64,000 nucleotides of DNA. Origin: Ovis canadensis (lineage: Eukaryota > Chordata > Mammalia > Artiodactyla > Bovidae). Positions 11,341 to 23,435 of this stretch are shown here, one piece after another; within the stretch, counting starts at the first letter, position 1; every line of letters starts with the position of its first letter. The notes under the pieces are model-generated. The model worked only from the letters and a program-made list of their open reading frames with translations. It made no database searches and was not told the origin of the DNA. The stretch spans positions 213,465,501-213,529,500 of the forward strand of contig NC_091246.1 of assembly GCF_042477335.2 (NCBI RefSeq), read 5' to 3'. A program made the translations under genes and the position numbers.

Positions 11341-12170
11341 CAATTCCCTACAGACTATTTTTTAAAGTGTGCTATATTTAGATCTTTAATATGTATAATT
11401 AAATAAATACCATCATGTTGGGGGCTTGTGGCTTGAACACATGAATTGGGATGTGGGACACAAACACGCAGTCCATTGCACAACTATATACCATAAAACA
11501 ATCCACGCCTCAGTGCCATTCATCAACAGTTGATTTCTCAAAATCTATGAGTTCAATGATTTCATCCAGACTCATTATGTATTTGGGATCCAGCTGGGGG
11601 GCAGCTGTTTCTGGACTGGATCCCTTGGGGCAGCTCAGTGGCCCATGTCTCTCTCCTCCAGTGGGCTAGCCTGGCCATGTGCTCAGGGTGGTGGCAGAGG
11701 AAGGAGAGAGAGAGGCTTTTTCCATCATTTGATTGAGTCACATTTGTTACCATCCCATTGGCCAGAGCCCATTCCCAAGTCTGAGCCACAGAAGCTTGGA
11801 GCACACCATAAAGTTACATCCTCGGTGGGGGGCACAAGGGGGACCCCTGGGATAACCATTTAATTCCCACCACCACTCAATAGCTGCTCAGGTATCTTAC
11901 CTCTCTGCAGACATTCCTCTTTCCTCTCCTGAGGGGCATCAGAAAGTGTATGTAAGTATGTAAGACCCTTTCCAGCACCATGATTCTGTGACAATTGCCT
12001 TAATGTTACATTTCATGTATAGCTTTATCCTACTGATGAAAGTTAAGTAGTATTTTTACCCTAGTTAAATGGTATTTTAAGTGATATTTTGACATATTGT
12101 GGGGATGAGGTGATTTTAAGTTTACAGTGTTCAATTAAACTAAGATTTCTTGAAAGAGCTAGAAAGTAGG
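11341..12170. other. Intergenic sequence with old-repeat fragments
   Basis: GGCTTGAACACATGAATTGG and CACGCAGTCCATTGC near 11430-11480 resemble the end of an old interspersed repeat also seen at 28555-28605. Nothing coding is recognised. Confidence 0.4.
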
Positions 12171-12790
12171 ACTGCTCCAGTTTTCAGCAAATCCACTCCT
12201 GGATATATATCCAAAAAAATGAAAAACACTGATTTAAAAAGATACATGCACCCCAATGTTCATAGCAGCACTATTTACAATAGCCAAGGTATGGAGGGAA
12301 ACTGTCCATCAACAGATGAATGGATAAAGAAGATATGGGCTATATATATATATGCATGTGTATGTATGTATATATATACACACACACACGTACACAATCG
12401 ACTACTACTCAGTCATAAAAAAAGAACAAAGTTCTGCCCTTTGCAGCAATGTGGATCAACTTGGAGGGTATCATGCTAAGTGAAATAAGCCAGACAGAGA
12501 AAGACAAACACTTTCTTTTTTTCAGATTCTTTCCCTTTTTTTTAGATTTCACTTACATGTGAAATCTACAAAACAGGACAAACTAGTGAATATTTTTTAA
12601 AAAGAAGCAGACTCACGTGTAGAACAAACTAGTAGTTGGAAGTGGGGAGGGACAATACAGGAGCAGAGGGGGGAAGTATTATTAAGGGATTGCAGGAAAT
12701 CATGTGTGGGAAACTTTTGAAAACTGTAAGTACTATAGAATGTAAAGCTTTCATTCAATTTAAAAACAACCACAATAAAAAGACTGCTCA
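12171..12790 (+). mobile_element. L1 3' part
   Basis: Forward L1 text: CCACTCCTGGATATATATCC, TTCATAGCAGCACTATTTAC, TACTCAGTCATAAAAAAAGA, then TGAAATAAGCCAGACAGAGA. A TA/CA microsatellite interrupts it at 12338-12392. Old and full of stops. Confidence 0.82.
12338..12392. repeat. (TA)n/(CA)n microsatellite
   Basis: Alternating TATATATA, TGTATGTATG and ACACACACAC runs within the L1. Confidence 0.8.
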
Positions 12791-14289
12791 GGTTCTGTCT
12801 CTCCTCTGCCATCCCCGACTAGTCTTTTTCTCTGAAGAGAACTAGGGTTGGTTTAGGTAGCATCAAGTATCCAATGGGGCCTATTCTCAGCATATCCCAG
12901 TGTGGGTGAGAAAGATAACACCACATCCTGAAAAGCTACAAGGTGCAGGGAAAGAAAAAGACAAAAGAGCTATTATACCGACAGTCTGACGAATTAAAAA
13001 AAAAAAAAACCCTCGATGGAGATTTAAGCAGAAAATCTAAGACTATGAGCTCGAGAGTTGTCAGGATAATTGAGAACATTATCCTAAGTGATAATGAACT
13101 AATGTAGAAGAAAGGTGTTTTTTCAGCACTGGAAACAGGTTGTACCAAAATATCAAATTCAGGGAGATCCCAGAGAGACAGTGTGACACGCGTGTTCTGG
13201 GGGTGAAAGGGCTCCCCCATCCTACAAAGCTGAGCACATTCATGCCTCCCCAGTGTAGGGAGGCGAAAGCCTGCAGCAGATTCTGGTGTCTGTAACTGGC
13301 CCTCCCTTTCTGCAGGGGGGCAGGGTCAGCCCGGAAGGGGTTGCAATGGCACAAAGCAGGCAAACTCTTGCCTGAGCAGCCAAGAGTGTGGAACTTTGTC
13401 TCCGGGGAAGGTGCACTTCACTGCTCCTTCCTGAGTCCTCCCTGTGGCGACCCGGCTATGGCGCCCCTGAGCAGAACTCAGGAGCTCAAGGAGAACCCTC
13501 ACCTCCTCTTTTCCATCTGGGGGACCGAGCCATTCAGTTCAGGCTGGCTGAGGGCAGGCTGTTTGGACCAGAAATCACTGTCTGGACGTGTCACCCAGCA
13601 TCTCCCATGTCAGGGGCCATGCTAGCCCCTCCACACACACCAACTCTCAGGCTCACACTCTGTGAGTACCAGCTCCCTAAGTACAGACAAACCAGCCTGG
13701 GAGGACTCACAGGGCAGGAGCCAAGCCATGGGGAAGAAGATGAAATGTGGTCAGCCGGCGCAGCGTTGGGTGACTGGTGGGAGGAGCTGGTGTCCTGCTC
13801 AGTCCTGGTTCCCCCATCCCCTCCCAGCCCTCCTCTGTCAGGACAAGGCACACGGCCTGCCATGGACGTGTGTGGATGTGGAACTCCACACTCAGCCCAC
13901 ACAGTGACTCAGAGACGCCCGTGAGCTGATGCTGTCCCAGTAGTCACCAACGCTCTGGGCGCTGCTGGTGATCGAGGCTGTGCCAGTGGAGCACCATGCT
14001 ATAAAAGAGGCCAGGGAGAGACTTGGGAACATCTGGAGCTAGCAGATAAAGCAACTGCTGGAAAGTCTCTTTCCATTGAACTAAGATGCGAAAAATGTAG
14101 GTTATCAGCTGACACACATTCACAGTTTGATTCCACACCTGGATTTCTGAGTAAAACTCTGAAGAAAAGATTTTATCCAAAAGAAACCTAATAAAGCTAT
14201 TTTGATGCTATGTCCCTTCTACGTCTTTTTTTTTTTATCATTTATTTGGTTAATAGACAGAGGTGAATCAAAATTTTTTTAAAAACAAA
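12791..14289. other. GC-richer intergenic stretch, no supported gene
   Basis: Positions 13200-13950 are GC-richer and give several overlapping frames on both strands (up to 178 aa at 13388-13924). They have no recognisable domain, no frame preference and a low-complexity Pro/Ser tail, so I treat them as chance. Confidence 0.45.
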
Positions 14290-14472
14290 CCAAATGCAGG
14301 AGACATAAGAGATGCAGGTTTAGTCCCTGGGTCAGAAAGATTCCCTAGAGGAGGGCATGGCAACCCACTCCAGTATTCTTGCCTGGAGAATCTCATGGAC
14401 AGAGGAGCCTGGTGGGCTACAGTCCATAGGGTCGCAAAGAGTCAGACATGACTGAAGCAACTTGGCATGCAC
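14290..14472 (+). mobile_element. Bov-tA SINE, head truncated
   Basis: Body from ACATAAGAGATGCAGGTTTA to GTCAGACATGACTGAAGCAA. The tRNA head is missing or diverged. Confidence 0.88.
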
Positions 14473-14513
14473 GCAGAAGACACCCTCAAGCCGTATCAGA
14501 AAATCACCCAAGT

Positions 14514-14719
14514 AATGGTAGCTCAGTCGGTAAAGAATCTGCCTGCAGTGCAGGAGACCCTGGTTCGATCTCTAGGTTGGGAAGATCCCCTGAAGAAGGA
14601 AATGGCAAACCTCTCCAGTATTCTTGCCTGGAAAAATCCCGTGGACAGACGAGCCTGGCGGGCTACCGTCCATGGGATCGCAAGAGTCAGACACGACTTA
14701 GCAACTAAACCACCACCAT
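14514..14719 (+). mobile_element. Bov-tA SINE
   Basis: TAGCTCAGTCGGTAAAGAAT to ACGACTTAGCAACTAAACCA, in tandem orientation with the copy 40 bp upstream. Confidence 0.9.
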
Positions 14720-14855
14720 AGAAAAACACAAACACGGAAAGGAAGCCAAATGGTAGAGACAAAGGCATGGCCCTGACTCGGAAGGCAGTGATGTCTCTAC
14801 TTCCCCAGTCTGCACTCTGTCTGCACTTCCCCTTATCTGCCTTCTGTCTCTCTGC

Positions 14856-15110
14856 TGCTGCTAAGTCGCTTCAGTCGTGTCCGACTCTATGTGACCCCAC
14901 AGACGGCAGCCCACCAGGCTCCCCTGTCCCTGGGGTTCTCCAGACAAGAACACTGGAGTGGGTTGCCATTTCCTTCTCCAATGCATGAAAGTGAAAAGTG
15001 AAAGGGAAGTCGCTCAGTCGTGTCCAACCGTTAGCATGAACTGCAGCCTACCAGGCTCCTCCATCCATGGGATTTTCCAGGCAAGAGTACTGGAGTGGGG
15101 CGCCATTGCC
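14856..15110. mobile_element. Bov-A2 SINE (dimeric)
   Basis: Two BovA monomers: CTGCTGCTAAGTCGCTTCAG to TTCCTTCTCCAATGCATGAA, then AAGTCGCTCAGTCGTGTCCA to GGAGTGGGGCGCCATTGCCT. They are joined by the GAAAGTGAAAAGTGAAAG linker typical of Bov-A2. Confidence 0.95.
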
Positions 15111-16194
15111 TCTATCTGCAGACAGACATGAGACTGAATACCGCAAAATAGGCTACTTTTATACTAACAGGAGTTCAATAAAAGTGAAATACGTAAAAGC
15201 TGGGGCTTATATATTTTTATTACGATATTTTCAGCCAAGCTTCTAAAAATTCTCTATGTTGGGAGAAGTCTAAGCCTTGTATCTTGCAGGAAGAGACATA
15301 AGCAAACAAAGCTGGCGTGTGTGCACAAAGACAACCCCCGCCCGAATAAAAACCCCACCTTTCCTACAAGAACCTAAATTCAGGCTCCACTCTCCTCAGC
15401 CCCACGTGATTTGGGGCAGCTGGCTTTTTCATGCTGGTCTTCTTGACGGTTTTAGGTGCCAAGGAGGTGGTCCCCGCAAACTGCATCTTTCTATGAATCT
15501 TTCATAAAAGCACTTTTTCCCTCTTAAGCAGTGGTAATCTGATGTTCATGGAGATTGATGAGGAGCCCTGGGTGTCAGCAGAGAATCAGACAGATGGCAA
15601 TTGTGACAATAAATAATCGTAATGCCTTTCACTCTCTTGACCTCAACAATTCAAGGGTCTCAAAACACAGCAGAAACTTAGAATTATAGGGCAGGAAGAG
15701 ACCTTGGGAAAGGGCACCTCATTCATCCTTCCAGCTTCTCACCCAGAGCTCAGATTAAAATGAGGCGCTCTCATCGGCACTTGGCCTCTGACTGCAGTGG
15801 GGCGGCTGTGTTGCTGGCGAGAACACCGATGTAGCCCATGAGTTATGGGACACGCTTTCTCCCTGCCCCAGGGGAAATCGAAGCTTCCAGACTCAATGGC
15901 AGAGAATACAATGAGCTTGAGCTCCAGAGCCCTCCCAGGGAGATGCGGAAGCTGAAGAGAAGTTGGTGCCAAGGACCTGGCCAAGAGCACCGTCCTGGCA
16001 AGAAATGGCCACTCCGGCCACCAGGAAGGAGAAGACGCTGGGGAGCCCGGCTATGCCACAGACCATGCTGGCCCAGACCCACCACACCATGGATACACAC
16101 TGTAAATGACACACCTCTTGGAGCCCAGGCCAAGACTTCATATGTGTCAATTCATCTTCATTGGCTGCTGATCAGCTGTTAAGAGGGAACTCTT
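15111..16194. other. Intergenic sequence, no supported gene
   Basis: Unique sequence. TTAGAATTATAGGGCAGGAA near 15680 resembles an old interspersed repeat. Overlapping frames at 15739-16182 on both strands have no domain. Confidence 0.4.
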
Positions 16195-16440
16195 TAAAAA
16201 AAACCTTTTATTGAAATATAGTCGGAGAATTCCATGGACAGAACAACCTGGAGGGCTGCAGTCCATGGGGCCGCAGAGTCAGACACGCCCGAGCAGCTAA
16301 GTACATAGTTGGTTTACAATGTTGTGTTAGTTTCTGCTTACAGCAAAGTGAACCAGTTAAACACATATCCCCTCTTTTTCAGATTCTTTTCCCATGTATG
16401 TCATCACAGAGGGTGGAGTAGAGTTCCCTGGGCTCTGAGA
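16195..16440 (-). mobile_element. L1 3' end with a short SINE piece inserted
   Basis: Reverse L1 3' text (TTTTATTGAAATATAGT, then AGTTGGTTTACAATGTTGTG) is split at 16228-16306 by a BovA body fragment (GAGAATTCCATGGACAGAAC to GTCAGACACGCCCGAGCAGC). ATATAGT before and ACATAGT after the insert suggest a target duplication. Confidence 0.8.
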
Positions 16441-17276
16441 AGGAACTTGGCATGAGCTGGTAAACAACCACTCACCTCACCTCTCACTCCCCAGCCTCCA
16501 TGATAGGGCACCCGGTGAAGGACAGTGTGCAATTATTTCCAGATGGGGTGGGGACAGGCAGAAGAGTGCAGTTCCCAAATCTCGGCTGGGCATAAACAAT
16601 GGAAGATCAAGTACAGAGAAGAACTGAAGCTTTGCTTTCAGTTACTCTTGTCTTCCCATTTCCCGTCTTCAAGAACCAATTTGAAATGAACATCTGGCAA
16701 ATTGGCTGTAAATATCCTTATGCTTAGTTTTTCTTCATTTCAAGGCCTCTTGAGACATTCTGCCCCCTTCATGGATTCCATAATCATAAATATTCCAGCC
16801 AGACCACCCAGAGTTCTCTTGTTTTCTGTCCTGAGATCTCTCCTTTCCCCCTTCCCTCCTGAGTCTGAGCTGTGTTTTAATTCTCATCTCTCTTGAAAAA
16901 GATCATCTTTGACTAGAAAGACAGGAACCCCTATACCCATGAAGATCTATAGTAACACCCTTGTTCTTGAGATGCAAATACAAGAAGTAGCAGTGTTTTA
17001 AAGCCCTTTGGGTCTTTGCAGTTTCAAAAATTAGCAATCTGAATTGAAGGAGTTTTAAATCTTAACAAATTTCTCAACTTACTTTTTCCAATTAAAAATA
17101 TATATATATGTATATAGTAGTGTTATCAGAAAACTGACCTTTAAGCAACAAATGCCCACAAGTAAATAGTGCAGTTGACAAATCATTAAGAAAAAATGAA
17201 ATTCTTTTTATGAGTCCTATTTATGGCTCAATTATCCTATCCTAAGTACTGACATAGAAATAAATTAGTGGGTGCG
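16441..17276. other. Intergenic sequence, nothing recognised
   Basis: Unique AT-rich sequence with a short TATA run at 17097-17115. No gene or repeat family recognised. Confidence 0.4.
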
Positions 17277-17358
17277 CGTGCGTGCTAAATCACTTCCAGT
17301 CATGCCCAACTTTTTGCAACTCTGTAGATTGTAGCTCTCCAAGCTCCTCTGTCTATCC
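17277..17358 (-). mobile_element. BovA-type SINE fragment
   Basis: CGTGCTAAATCACTTCCAGT to CTCCTCTGTCTATCCAGG; the remainder is absent. Confidence 0.8.
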
Positions 17359-17504
17359 AGGTATCAGTAAAACAAGATAGATTCGAACGTTCGAAGTGTT
17401 CTAGAAATAAACTGTTCCTCAAAGGCACACATACAGCTCCTCCTCTGCCAGCCAAAGCACAGACCTTCCAGAGAAAGTCCAAGCATCATAGTACGACAGT
17501 GCTC

Positions 17505-17517
17505 TGCCATCTGGTGG
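17505..17517 (-). promoter_or_regulatory. CTCF-core-like motif
   Basis: The minus strand reads CCACCAGATGGCA, a full match to the CTCF core consensus CCASYAGRKGGC. It lies in unique sequence, not in a SINE. Motif only; occupancy unknown. Confidence 0.4.
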
Positions 17518-17536
17518 TCAAAAGTGAAATAACAGT

Positions 17537-17846
17537 CAATCCTAAAGGAAATGGATCCTGAATATTCATTGGAAGGACTGATGCTGAAGCTGAAGCTCCA
17601 ATACTTTGGCCACTTGATGCAAAGAGGTGACTCTCTGGAAAAGATCCTAATGCTGGGAGAGACTGAGGACAACAGGAGAATGGAGAGACAGGGGATGAGA
17701 TGGTTGGATGGCATCACCAACTCCAACTCAATGGACATGAGTTTGAACAAACTCAGAGACAGTGAAGGATAGGGAAGCCTGGCGTGCTGCAGTTCATGAG
17801 GTCACAGGGTGTTGGACATGACTTAGCGACTGAACAACAACTCAGC
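17537..17846 (+). mobile_element. BovB LINE 3' end
   Basis: Forward BovB tail from ATCCTAAAGGAAATGGATCC to CATGACTTAGCGACTGAACA. The frame at 17551-17772 encodes the usual C-terminal text ([20 protein letters not shown]). Heavily 5' truncated. Confidence 0.93.
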
Positions 17847-18553
17847 CAAAGTCTGCAAATAGTCATATAACTTCATATAAATCATGAACAGTAAGGTTTT
17901 CTCAAGTTCTTTATCAATGAGGCAAAGGAAGTTGGGATTCTGAAAAAAACAAACCAGTTGTGGAGAATCTTCTCTAAGGCTTACAGGCTCTTACATTGCT
18001 TGGTTGGATGAGCCTGACTGGTAACCAAACAGGTTCAGAAAAACTGCTGTTAAAAATGGAAGTCTGCAAATCCCTTTGGTCAAATGTCTGCAACCGTCCA
18101 TCGTGTCATGCACATGTCTACTGGTGGTCAAGTGGAGGAAACAAGTAGCTCATTTTGACAACACAGTTGATAATGGATATCAATGGATACTTGATAATAC
18201 AAGACAGGGACCTGGAACACGCTGAGAACCACTCGTGGGTTTATTTACCCAGCTATGCTCTTCGTGAGCACTTCCCAGGGGGCTGGTCTATGAAAAACCA
18301 GTTCCAGAGACAACTTACAAAACTGGTCAGAGATGTTTGGAAAACCACCACCCCTTCTCTAGTCTGCCTTCCATTTATTCTTCCGAGGAGATCCACAGGT
18401 TCTTTAGCATATGAAAGCCTCAAAAAATTCTGGCAGTAAAGGTGCTTGGCTTTGCTTAGCTCAGAACATCTGAAGTTTCTTGAACCTCTGAATATATTTT
18501 CTGGCTTCCTTATTATACTTTTGTTCTTGGGTACTTTTTTGTAAGCTGTGTGG
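17847..18553. other. Intergenic sequence, nothing recognised
   Basis: Unique sequence with no recognised gene or repeat. The 94-aa frame at 18155-18439 has no known domain. Confidence 0.4.
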
Positions 18554-18686
18554 TTTTATTTTATTTTTTATTTTTTTTGGCCACATCATGCAGCCTGTGG
18601 AATCTCAGCTGAATCTCAGTCCGACCAGGGACTGAACCCACATCCTCTGCTTTGGAAGCAAGAAGTCTAAACCACCAAGGAAGTCC
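18554..18686 (-). mobile_element. CHR-type tRNA SINE
   Basis: T-rich tail, then TTGGCCACATCATGCAGCCT and a reverse head ending ACCACCAAGGAAGTCC. Confidence 0.85.
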
Positions 18687-19149
18687 TGGGTCTTTTTTTT
18701 TTTTAATTGTTATGATTTTTAATATCAAAGAATTTGAGGAATACAAGTCTAAATGCAGTCTAAGCTTTTACACTAGTTGAGCAACATTTTTGAAAGTTCC
18801 CTAACCTCTGTGTGCCTTCTTTTTTTCAGATGTAAACCAAGAGAGAAAAAGGAAGACAGAAAAATTATTTTATCTCAGTGGTTCTTAAACTCTGCCCTTG
18901 TCTCCCCACACACAACTTTGAACAGTCTCTGTGATGGGTTACCTGAAGCCATTATTCTGTGATAACACTTCATACTAGCCAGCTGAGATGACATACTTGT
19001 TCCTTCTCCTCTCCACACTCAACTAGACTGTGAAGGAATAATAAAAGCATATTAACTTATACGGAAAAACTAGAAGGGGAAACAACCAAAACGTGTAATG
19101 TCGAAAAATAAGAGATGGATGGGGAAATAGCAACTGGTTTAACAGAATG

Positions 19150-19490
19150 GAGGAAGTTACAACATGCGGTAGATTGTATTTTCCAAAAATGGCACAACCT
19201 TTCCTCCTGTTATATGTATTCTGCAATGTCAGCTTGCCATTCTCCCTTTAAGAAGTGTGGTCTTACTTCCGTCTCCTTGAATCTGGACTGGCCTTAATGA
19301 CTTTCCTATAACCTACAGAAGACTAGCAGCTCTGCCTGGGTGTCTTGGAAAGCTCATTCCAACAACTCCATGCTGTGATGAAGCCCAAGCCACATGAAGT
19401 AGTTACCTGTAGGCTCTCTGGTTCACAGGTCCAGCTAAGCCCAGACTTCGAGTCATCCCAATCCAAATGGGACACAGGCGAACAGAGAAC
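19150..19490 (+). mobile_element. Probable MaLR-type (MLT1) LTR fragment
   Basis: TTCTGCAATGTCAGCTTGCC, CTTGAATCTGGACTGGCCTT and CATGCTGTGATGAAGCCCAA follow the order of an old MLT1 LTR. Divergent, non-coding. Confidence 0.5.
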
Positions 19491-19599
19491 CTTGGATAGA
19501 GAAGCAACTTTCCCTGTCTATTCTATCTACAGCAACACCCTCATCCTGCTTCACTTTTATTCATAGCCATGATTTAATTCATTTGTTTATTATTATTCT

Positions 19600-19738
19600 C
19601 CCTTGCTAGGATATAATCTTCCTAAGGTCAGAGGACCTTATCTCATCAACCGCTATATTCCCAACACCCAGAACAACACCTGGCGCATAAAAAATAGTCA
19701 ATAAATATTTGATGAATAAGTAAATGAATAAATTATTT
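19600..19738 (+). mobile_element. L2 LINE 3' end
   Basis: AATCTTCCTAAGGTCAGAGG, ACACCTGGCGCATA and CAATAAATATTTGATGAATA reproduce the L2 3' terminus in order, ending in the ATGAATAA-type tail. Confidence 0.7.
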
Positions 19739-20364
19739 TAAAAGGAATGGGGATGCAATCAATGTAAGGAACAAAATTAAACTTCAAAGAGGCATTAGTT
19801 GATACCCTCAGAGAGGAGTATAGTGTCCAGATAACAAGAATTGGAAGTTAATGGGATGGTGGATTGACAAAAATAAACGGAATGAAAAAGAGCTTTACAA
19901 AGTTCTTAAATTCAGTAGAAGGTTTATTAGATTAAGGTGACAAAATCTTCCAGGAAGCTCAAACAAAAGAAATGGAGATGGAAAATTACAGGGAGGTAGG
20001 GAACAGAGGAGGCAGGGAGAAACAGGGGATCAACCAAGTCGGCCTCACTTCTAATACAAGTTCTGGAAAATAAGAACAGAGAAAATGGAAGATAGCTGAG
20101 CAGTAGAGGGACAGCACCGGAAGGCCTGTGTGCCCCAAGCCCGATGACCACAACCAGTGGAAGCAGACCACAGAGGATGGGGACTCAAGGAAGCACGGGG
20201 CTGGAGGCCTGTGCGATTTGTCGAGCGCTTGGAGACACCATTATAAAAAGCATCTTGTTGGAAATTTCTATTGAAGTGCTTAGGGGAAAAAATGTTTATA
20301 TTTTGGTAGATCCACAGAAAATGAAGACAATGATTAAAACCAGGAAAAGCAAAACATGATGTGA

Positions 20365-20790
20365 TGTCAAAGAATTAATCAGTCAATCTAAGAAAGAAAG
20401 GGAAAATTGTATTTGAGCCAAACTGAGGATTATAACCCTGGAAGAGCATCTCTGAAAGCGTGGGAATTGTTCCACCCGTTAGAAGTCAAGGCACGGTTAT
20501 ATAAGTTTCTTGAGACAGAGGGTTGTACATCAGATGACGGATTATTGACAGTTTACACAATCCAGATCTCAGCGTCACCATGGCCCCTTGCAAGATCAAG
20601 AAGGAATGCTATCTTTTAAGGAGTTGTCCTGTTGATGCTGGAAGAAGGTTGCTCTTTATGGCTGAGCAGGTATTTCTGCCCGCGGAGGAGGTTTGGTTGA
20701 CGCATAGTGCAGTACACAATGCATAGTGTGGGAGAGAGGGGGTTGAAGGGCAGAGAAAAACAACTGTGTTTAAATTTTTCCTGTTTTTGC
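20365..20790. mobile_element. Putative ERVL-like solo LTR
   Basis: Text such as TTGTATTTGAGCCAAACTGA, ATATAAGTTTCTTGAGACAG and CACAATCCAGATCTCAGCGT resembles an old retroviral LTR known from ungulates. No internal retroviral sequence flanks it, so it would be a solo LTR. Its ends are not clear and family assignment is from memory. Confidence 0.45.
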
Positions 20791-21164
20791 CATAAAATAT
20801 GAATTTTACTTCATGAGTGTAATCGAGCAGTAAAGAGATGGGACATTAATTTACCCCTCAACTGTGATTTTGGGAGGATGGGGAACAGAAAAGCAGAGAG
20901 AAGGGAGGAGCATGTAAGGAGCTAATTCTTCAACTACAGGGAGCCAAGAGATGGTGTCTGAATGGGTAAATACTACACAGTAACATAAGCATGCTATGAA
21001 TCAGTATGAAGTAAATACAGAAGAAACAACCACTGAGTTCTCAATGCAGGGCTATGGAGAGCAGATACAAACAGAGCAGGAAATGAGTGCTATTCTTTGA
21101 AGCCTTTTGATATGCACTGACTTTTCAGCTAAGTGCACACGTGTCTTTGAATAAATACATTCTT

Positions 21165-21382
21165 GTGTGTGTGCAATTATTTCAGTCATGAATGACTCTG
21201 TGACCCTATGGACTGTAGCCTGCCAGGCTCCTCTGTCCACGGGATTCTCCAGGCAAGAATACTGGAGTGGGTTGCCATGCCCTCCTCCAGGGGATCTTTC
21301 CAAACCAGGGATCAAACCGATGTTTCCTGCGTCTCCTGAATTGCAGGCACGTTCTTTATCACTGAGCCATCTAGAAAGCCCT
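21165..21382 (-). mobile_element. Bov-tA SINE
   Basis: GCAATTATTTCAGTCATGAA to GAGCCATCTAGAAAGCCCT, full length and somewhat diverged. Confidence 0.9.
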
Positions 21383-21717
21383 ACATATACCACACATACA
21401 TTTTAAAAGAAAAGGAAATTGAATGAGATACATGGGGAAGTATAGTAGATAGAGTGGTTCTAGGCCTGATTTTGCCTTCCTTCTTCTTATTTCACATTTT
21501 CCAAATTTTCTGAAAAAAAAAAAAAATTTAATGCATTTGTAAAGGAAGTGTTCCAACAAACAATTTTAAGAAACATACTTACAAATATTTATGCCAAAGT
21601 CATAGTCCCAAAATGTTGATATGCATAGACATTACCTGGAGAGTTACTTAAATGCAGGAGACCAGGCCTCACCCTCTGAGATCTTGGACCATAAGAGATG
21701 CTCCAAATAGACCAAAG

Positions 21718-21906
21718 GGCTTCCCTTGTGGCTCAGCTGGTAAAGAATCTGGCTGCAATGTGGGAGACCTGGGTTCAATCCCTGGGTTAGGAATATCCCC
21801 TGGAGAAGGGAAAGTCTAACCACTCCAGTATCCTGGCCTAGAGAATTTCATGGACCACAGTCCATGGGGTTGCCAAGAGCTGGACACGACTAAGCAACTT
21901 CCACTA
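21718..21906 (+). mobile_element. Bov-tA SINE
   Basis: GGGCTTCCCTTGTGGCTCAG to ACTAAGCAACTTCCACTAA. It forms an inverted pair with the copy at 21165-21382. Confidence 0.93.
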
Positions 21907-22149
21907 AATAGACCAGAAGTATCACAAATGGTTCAAAATTATAAAGCAATACCCAGCCAAGAAATTTTTTTTAATTTTCTAAGTTACCCAATCCATATTA
22001 TATATTCAACAGATATGAAGTTTACATAGTGCCTTTCTAGCCTGGGCAGTTTTCTAATCGTGAGTGTGTGTCCCTGCAAATGCCTCTGCTTTGCACATGC
22101 TCTCAGCAGGTGCCAGCTGGGGTACAGAAATTTACATTTGCAACATTTG

Positions 22150-22658
22150 GGGAAAAAGCTATGACAAACCTAGATAGCATATTAAAAAGCAGAGACATCA
22201 CTTTGCTGACAAAGGCCCACATAGTCAAAGCTATGGTCATATACAAATGTGAGAATTGGACCATAAAGAAGGCTGAGCACTGAAAAATTTATGCTTTCAA
22301 ACTGTGGTGCTGGAGAAGACTTTTGAGAGTCCCTAGGACAGCAAGGAGATCAAACCAGTCAATCCTAAAGAAAATCAACCCTGAATATTCACTGGAAGGA
22401 CTGATGCTGAAGCTGAAGCTCCAATACTTTAACCACCTGATGCAAAGAGCTGACTCATTGAAAAAGACCTTGATGTTAGGAAAGATTGAGGCAGGAGGAA
22501 AAGCGGGTGAAAGAGGATGGGATGGTTGGATAGCATCATCAACTCAATGGACATGAGATTGAGCAAACTCTGGGAGACAGTGAAGGACAGGGAAGCCTGG
22601 CTTTCTGCGGTCCATGGGGTAGCAAACAGTCGGACATGACTGAGCAACTGAACAGCAA
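22150..22658 (+). mobile_element. BovB LINE 3' end
   Basis: GGAAAAAGCTATGACAAACC to ACTGAGCAACTGAACAGCAA. Residual frames at 22068-22283 and 22323-22556 carry the reverse-transcriptase tail ([31 protein letters not shown]) separated by a frameshift and stop. Not functional. Confidence 0.92.
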
Positions 22659-23082
22659 CCCCAGGTGATGTCAGAAACGTAACTCTAGGGCTTTATTCCA
22701 CATGGTGGTGCTCTCCCCGTTTGGTCCCTGTACCTCACTGTCCACATAAGACCCAGTTCTTCATTCAGCTCACAACATCTGGGACCACTCTGTAACTACA
22801 GGGGCAAGACAGACACTGAACTTTCCTGGAAAGTACAATTTGGTGGAGAGCAGCAGTAGCAGCTTGTAAATTCAACTGAAAAAAAAAGAAAAATTAACAT
22901 AGTGAAGCAAATTCCCTCAGGAAGTAAAAGTGTTCAAGCATCACTCACTCAGCTAACCGCTCAACCCTCCATCAGGGGATGGCATAGAGAGCTTCCCACA
23001 GCCAGGAGGTGGCTCGATTTCAAGGTCTCTCATAACCTGAGAGTGATGGTTACCTACAGCAACTTTTCCTTCCCCCCATACC

Positions 23083-23213
23083 ACCCCTAGGTGGTTCAGG
23101 GGTAAAGAATTTGCCTGCCAGTGCCGGAGATCCAGGAGACATGGGAAAAATCCCTGGAGAAGAGAATGGCTACCCGCTTCAGTATTCTTGCCTGGACAGA
23201 GGCACCTGATGGG
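23083..23213 (+). mobile_element. Bov-tA SINE, internally deleted
   Basis: CACCCCTAGGTGGTTCAGGG head, then CCCTGGAGAAGAGAATGGCT and a shortened end near GCACCTGATGGGCTAA. Confidence 0.85.
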
Positions 23214-23251
23214 CTAACACTTTAATATGCCACCCCCTAGCCCCCTACACT

Positions 23252-23435
23252 CACCCAACCCTGAGAACATTTAACAGTGTTTAGAGACGTTTTTGTTTTT
23301 TAGAACTGGGGCATAGAGGGTGGGGTGCCACTGGCACCTACTGAGTTGAATCCAGGACCGCTGCTAAAAATCCTGCAACGCACAGCACAGCTCCCCCCAC
23401 CTACTCCAACAAAGTATGCTCTGACCCAAAATGTA
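23252..23435 (-). mobile_element. Fossil hAT-Charlie element (MER20-like)
   Basis: TGCCACTGGCACCTACTGAG, GCTGCTAAAAATCCTGCAAC, ACAGCACAGCTCCCCCCAC and ACCCAAAATGTAAATAG occur in the order of a common mammalian hAT-Charlie MER element. Orientation is uncertain. Confidence 0.55.

Noticed and set aside
13388..13924. A 178-aa frame in GC-richer sequence as a possible gene
   Set aside because: No domain, competing frames on both strands, Pro/Ser low complexity at the end, and no splice or promoter context.
20365..20790. A complete endogenous retrovirus
   Set aside because: Only LTR-like text is present; no gag, pol or env sequence is seen on either side.
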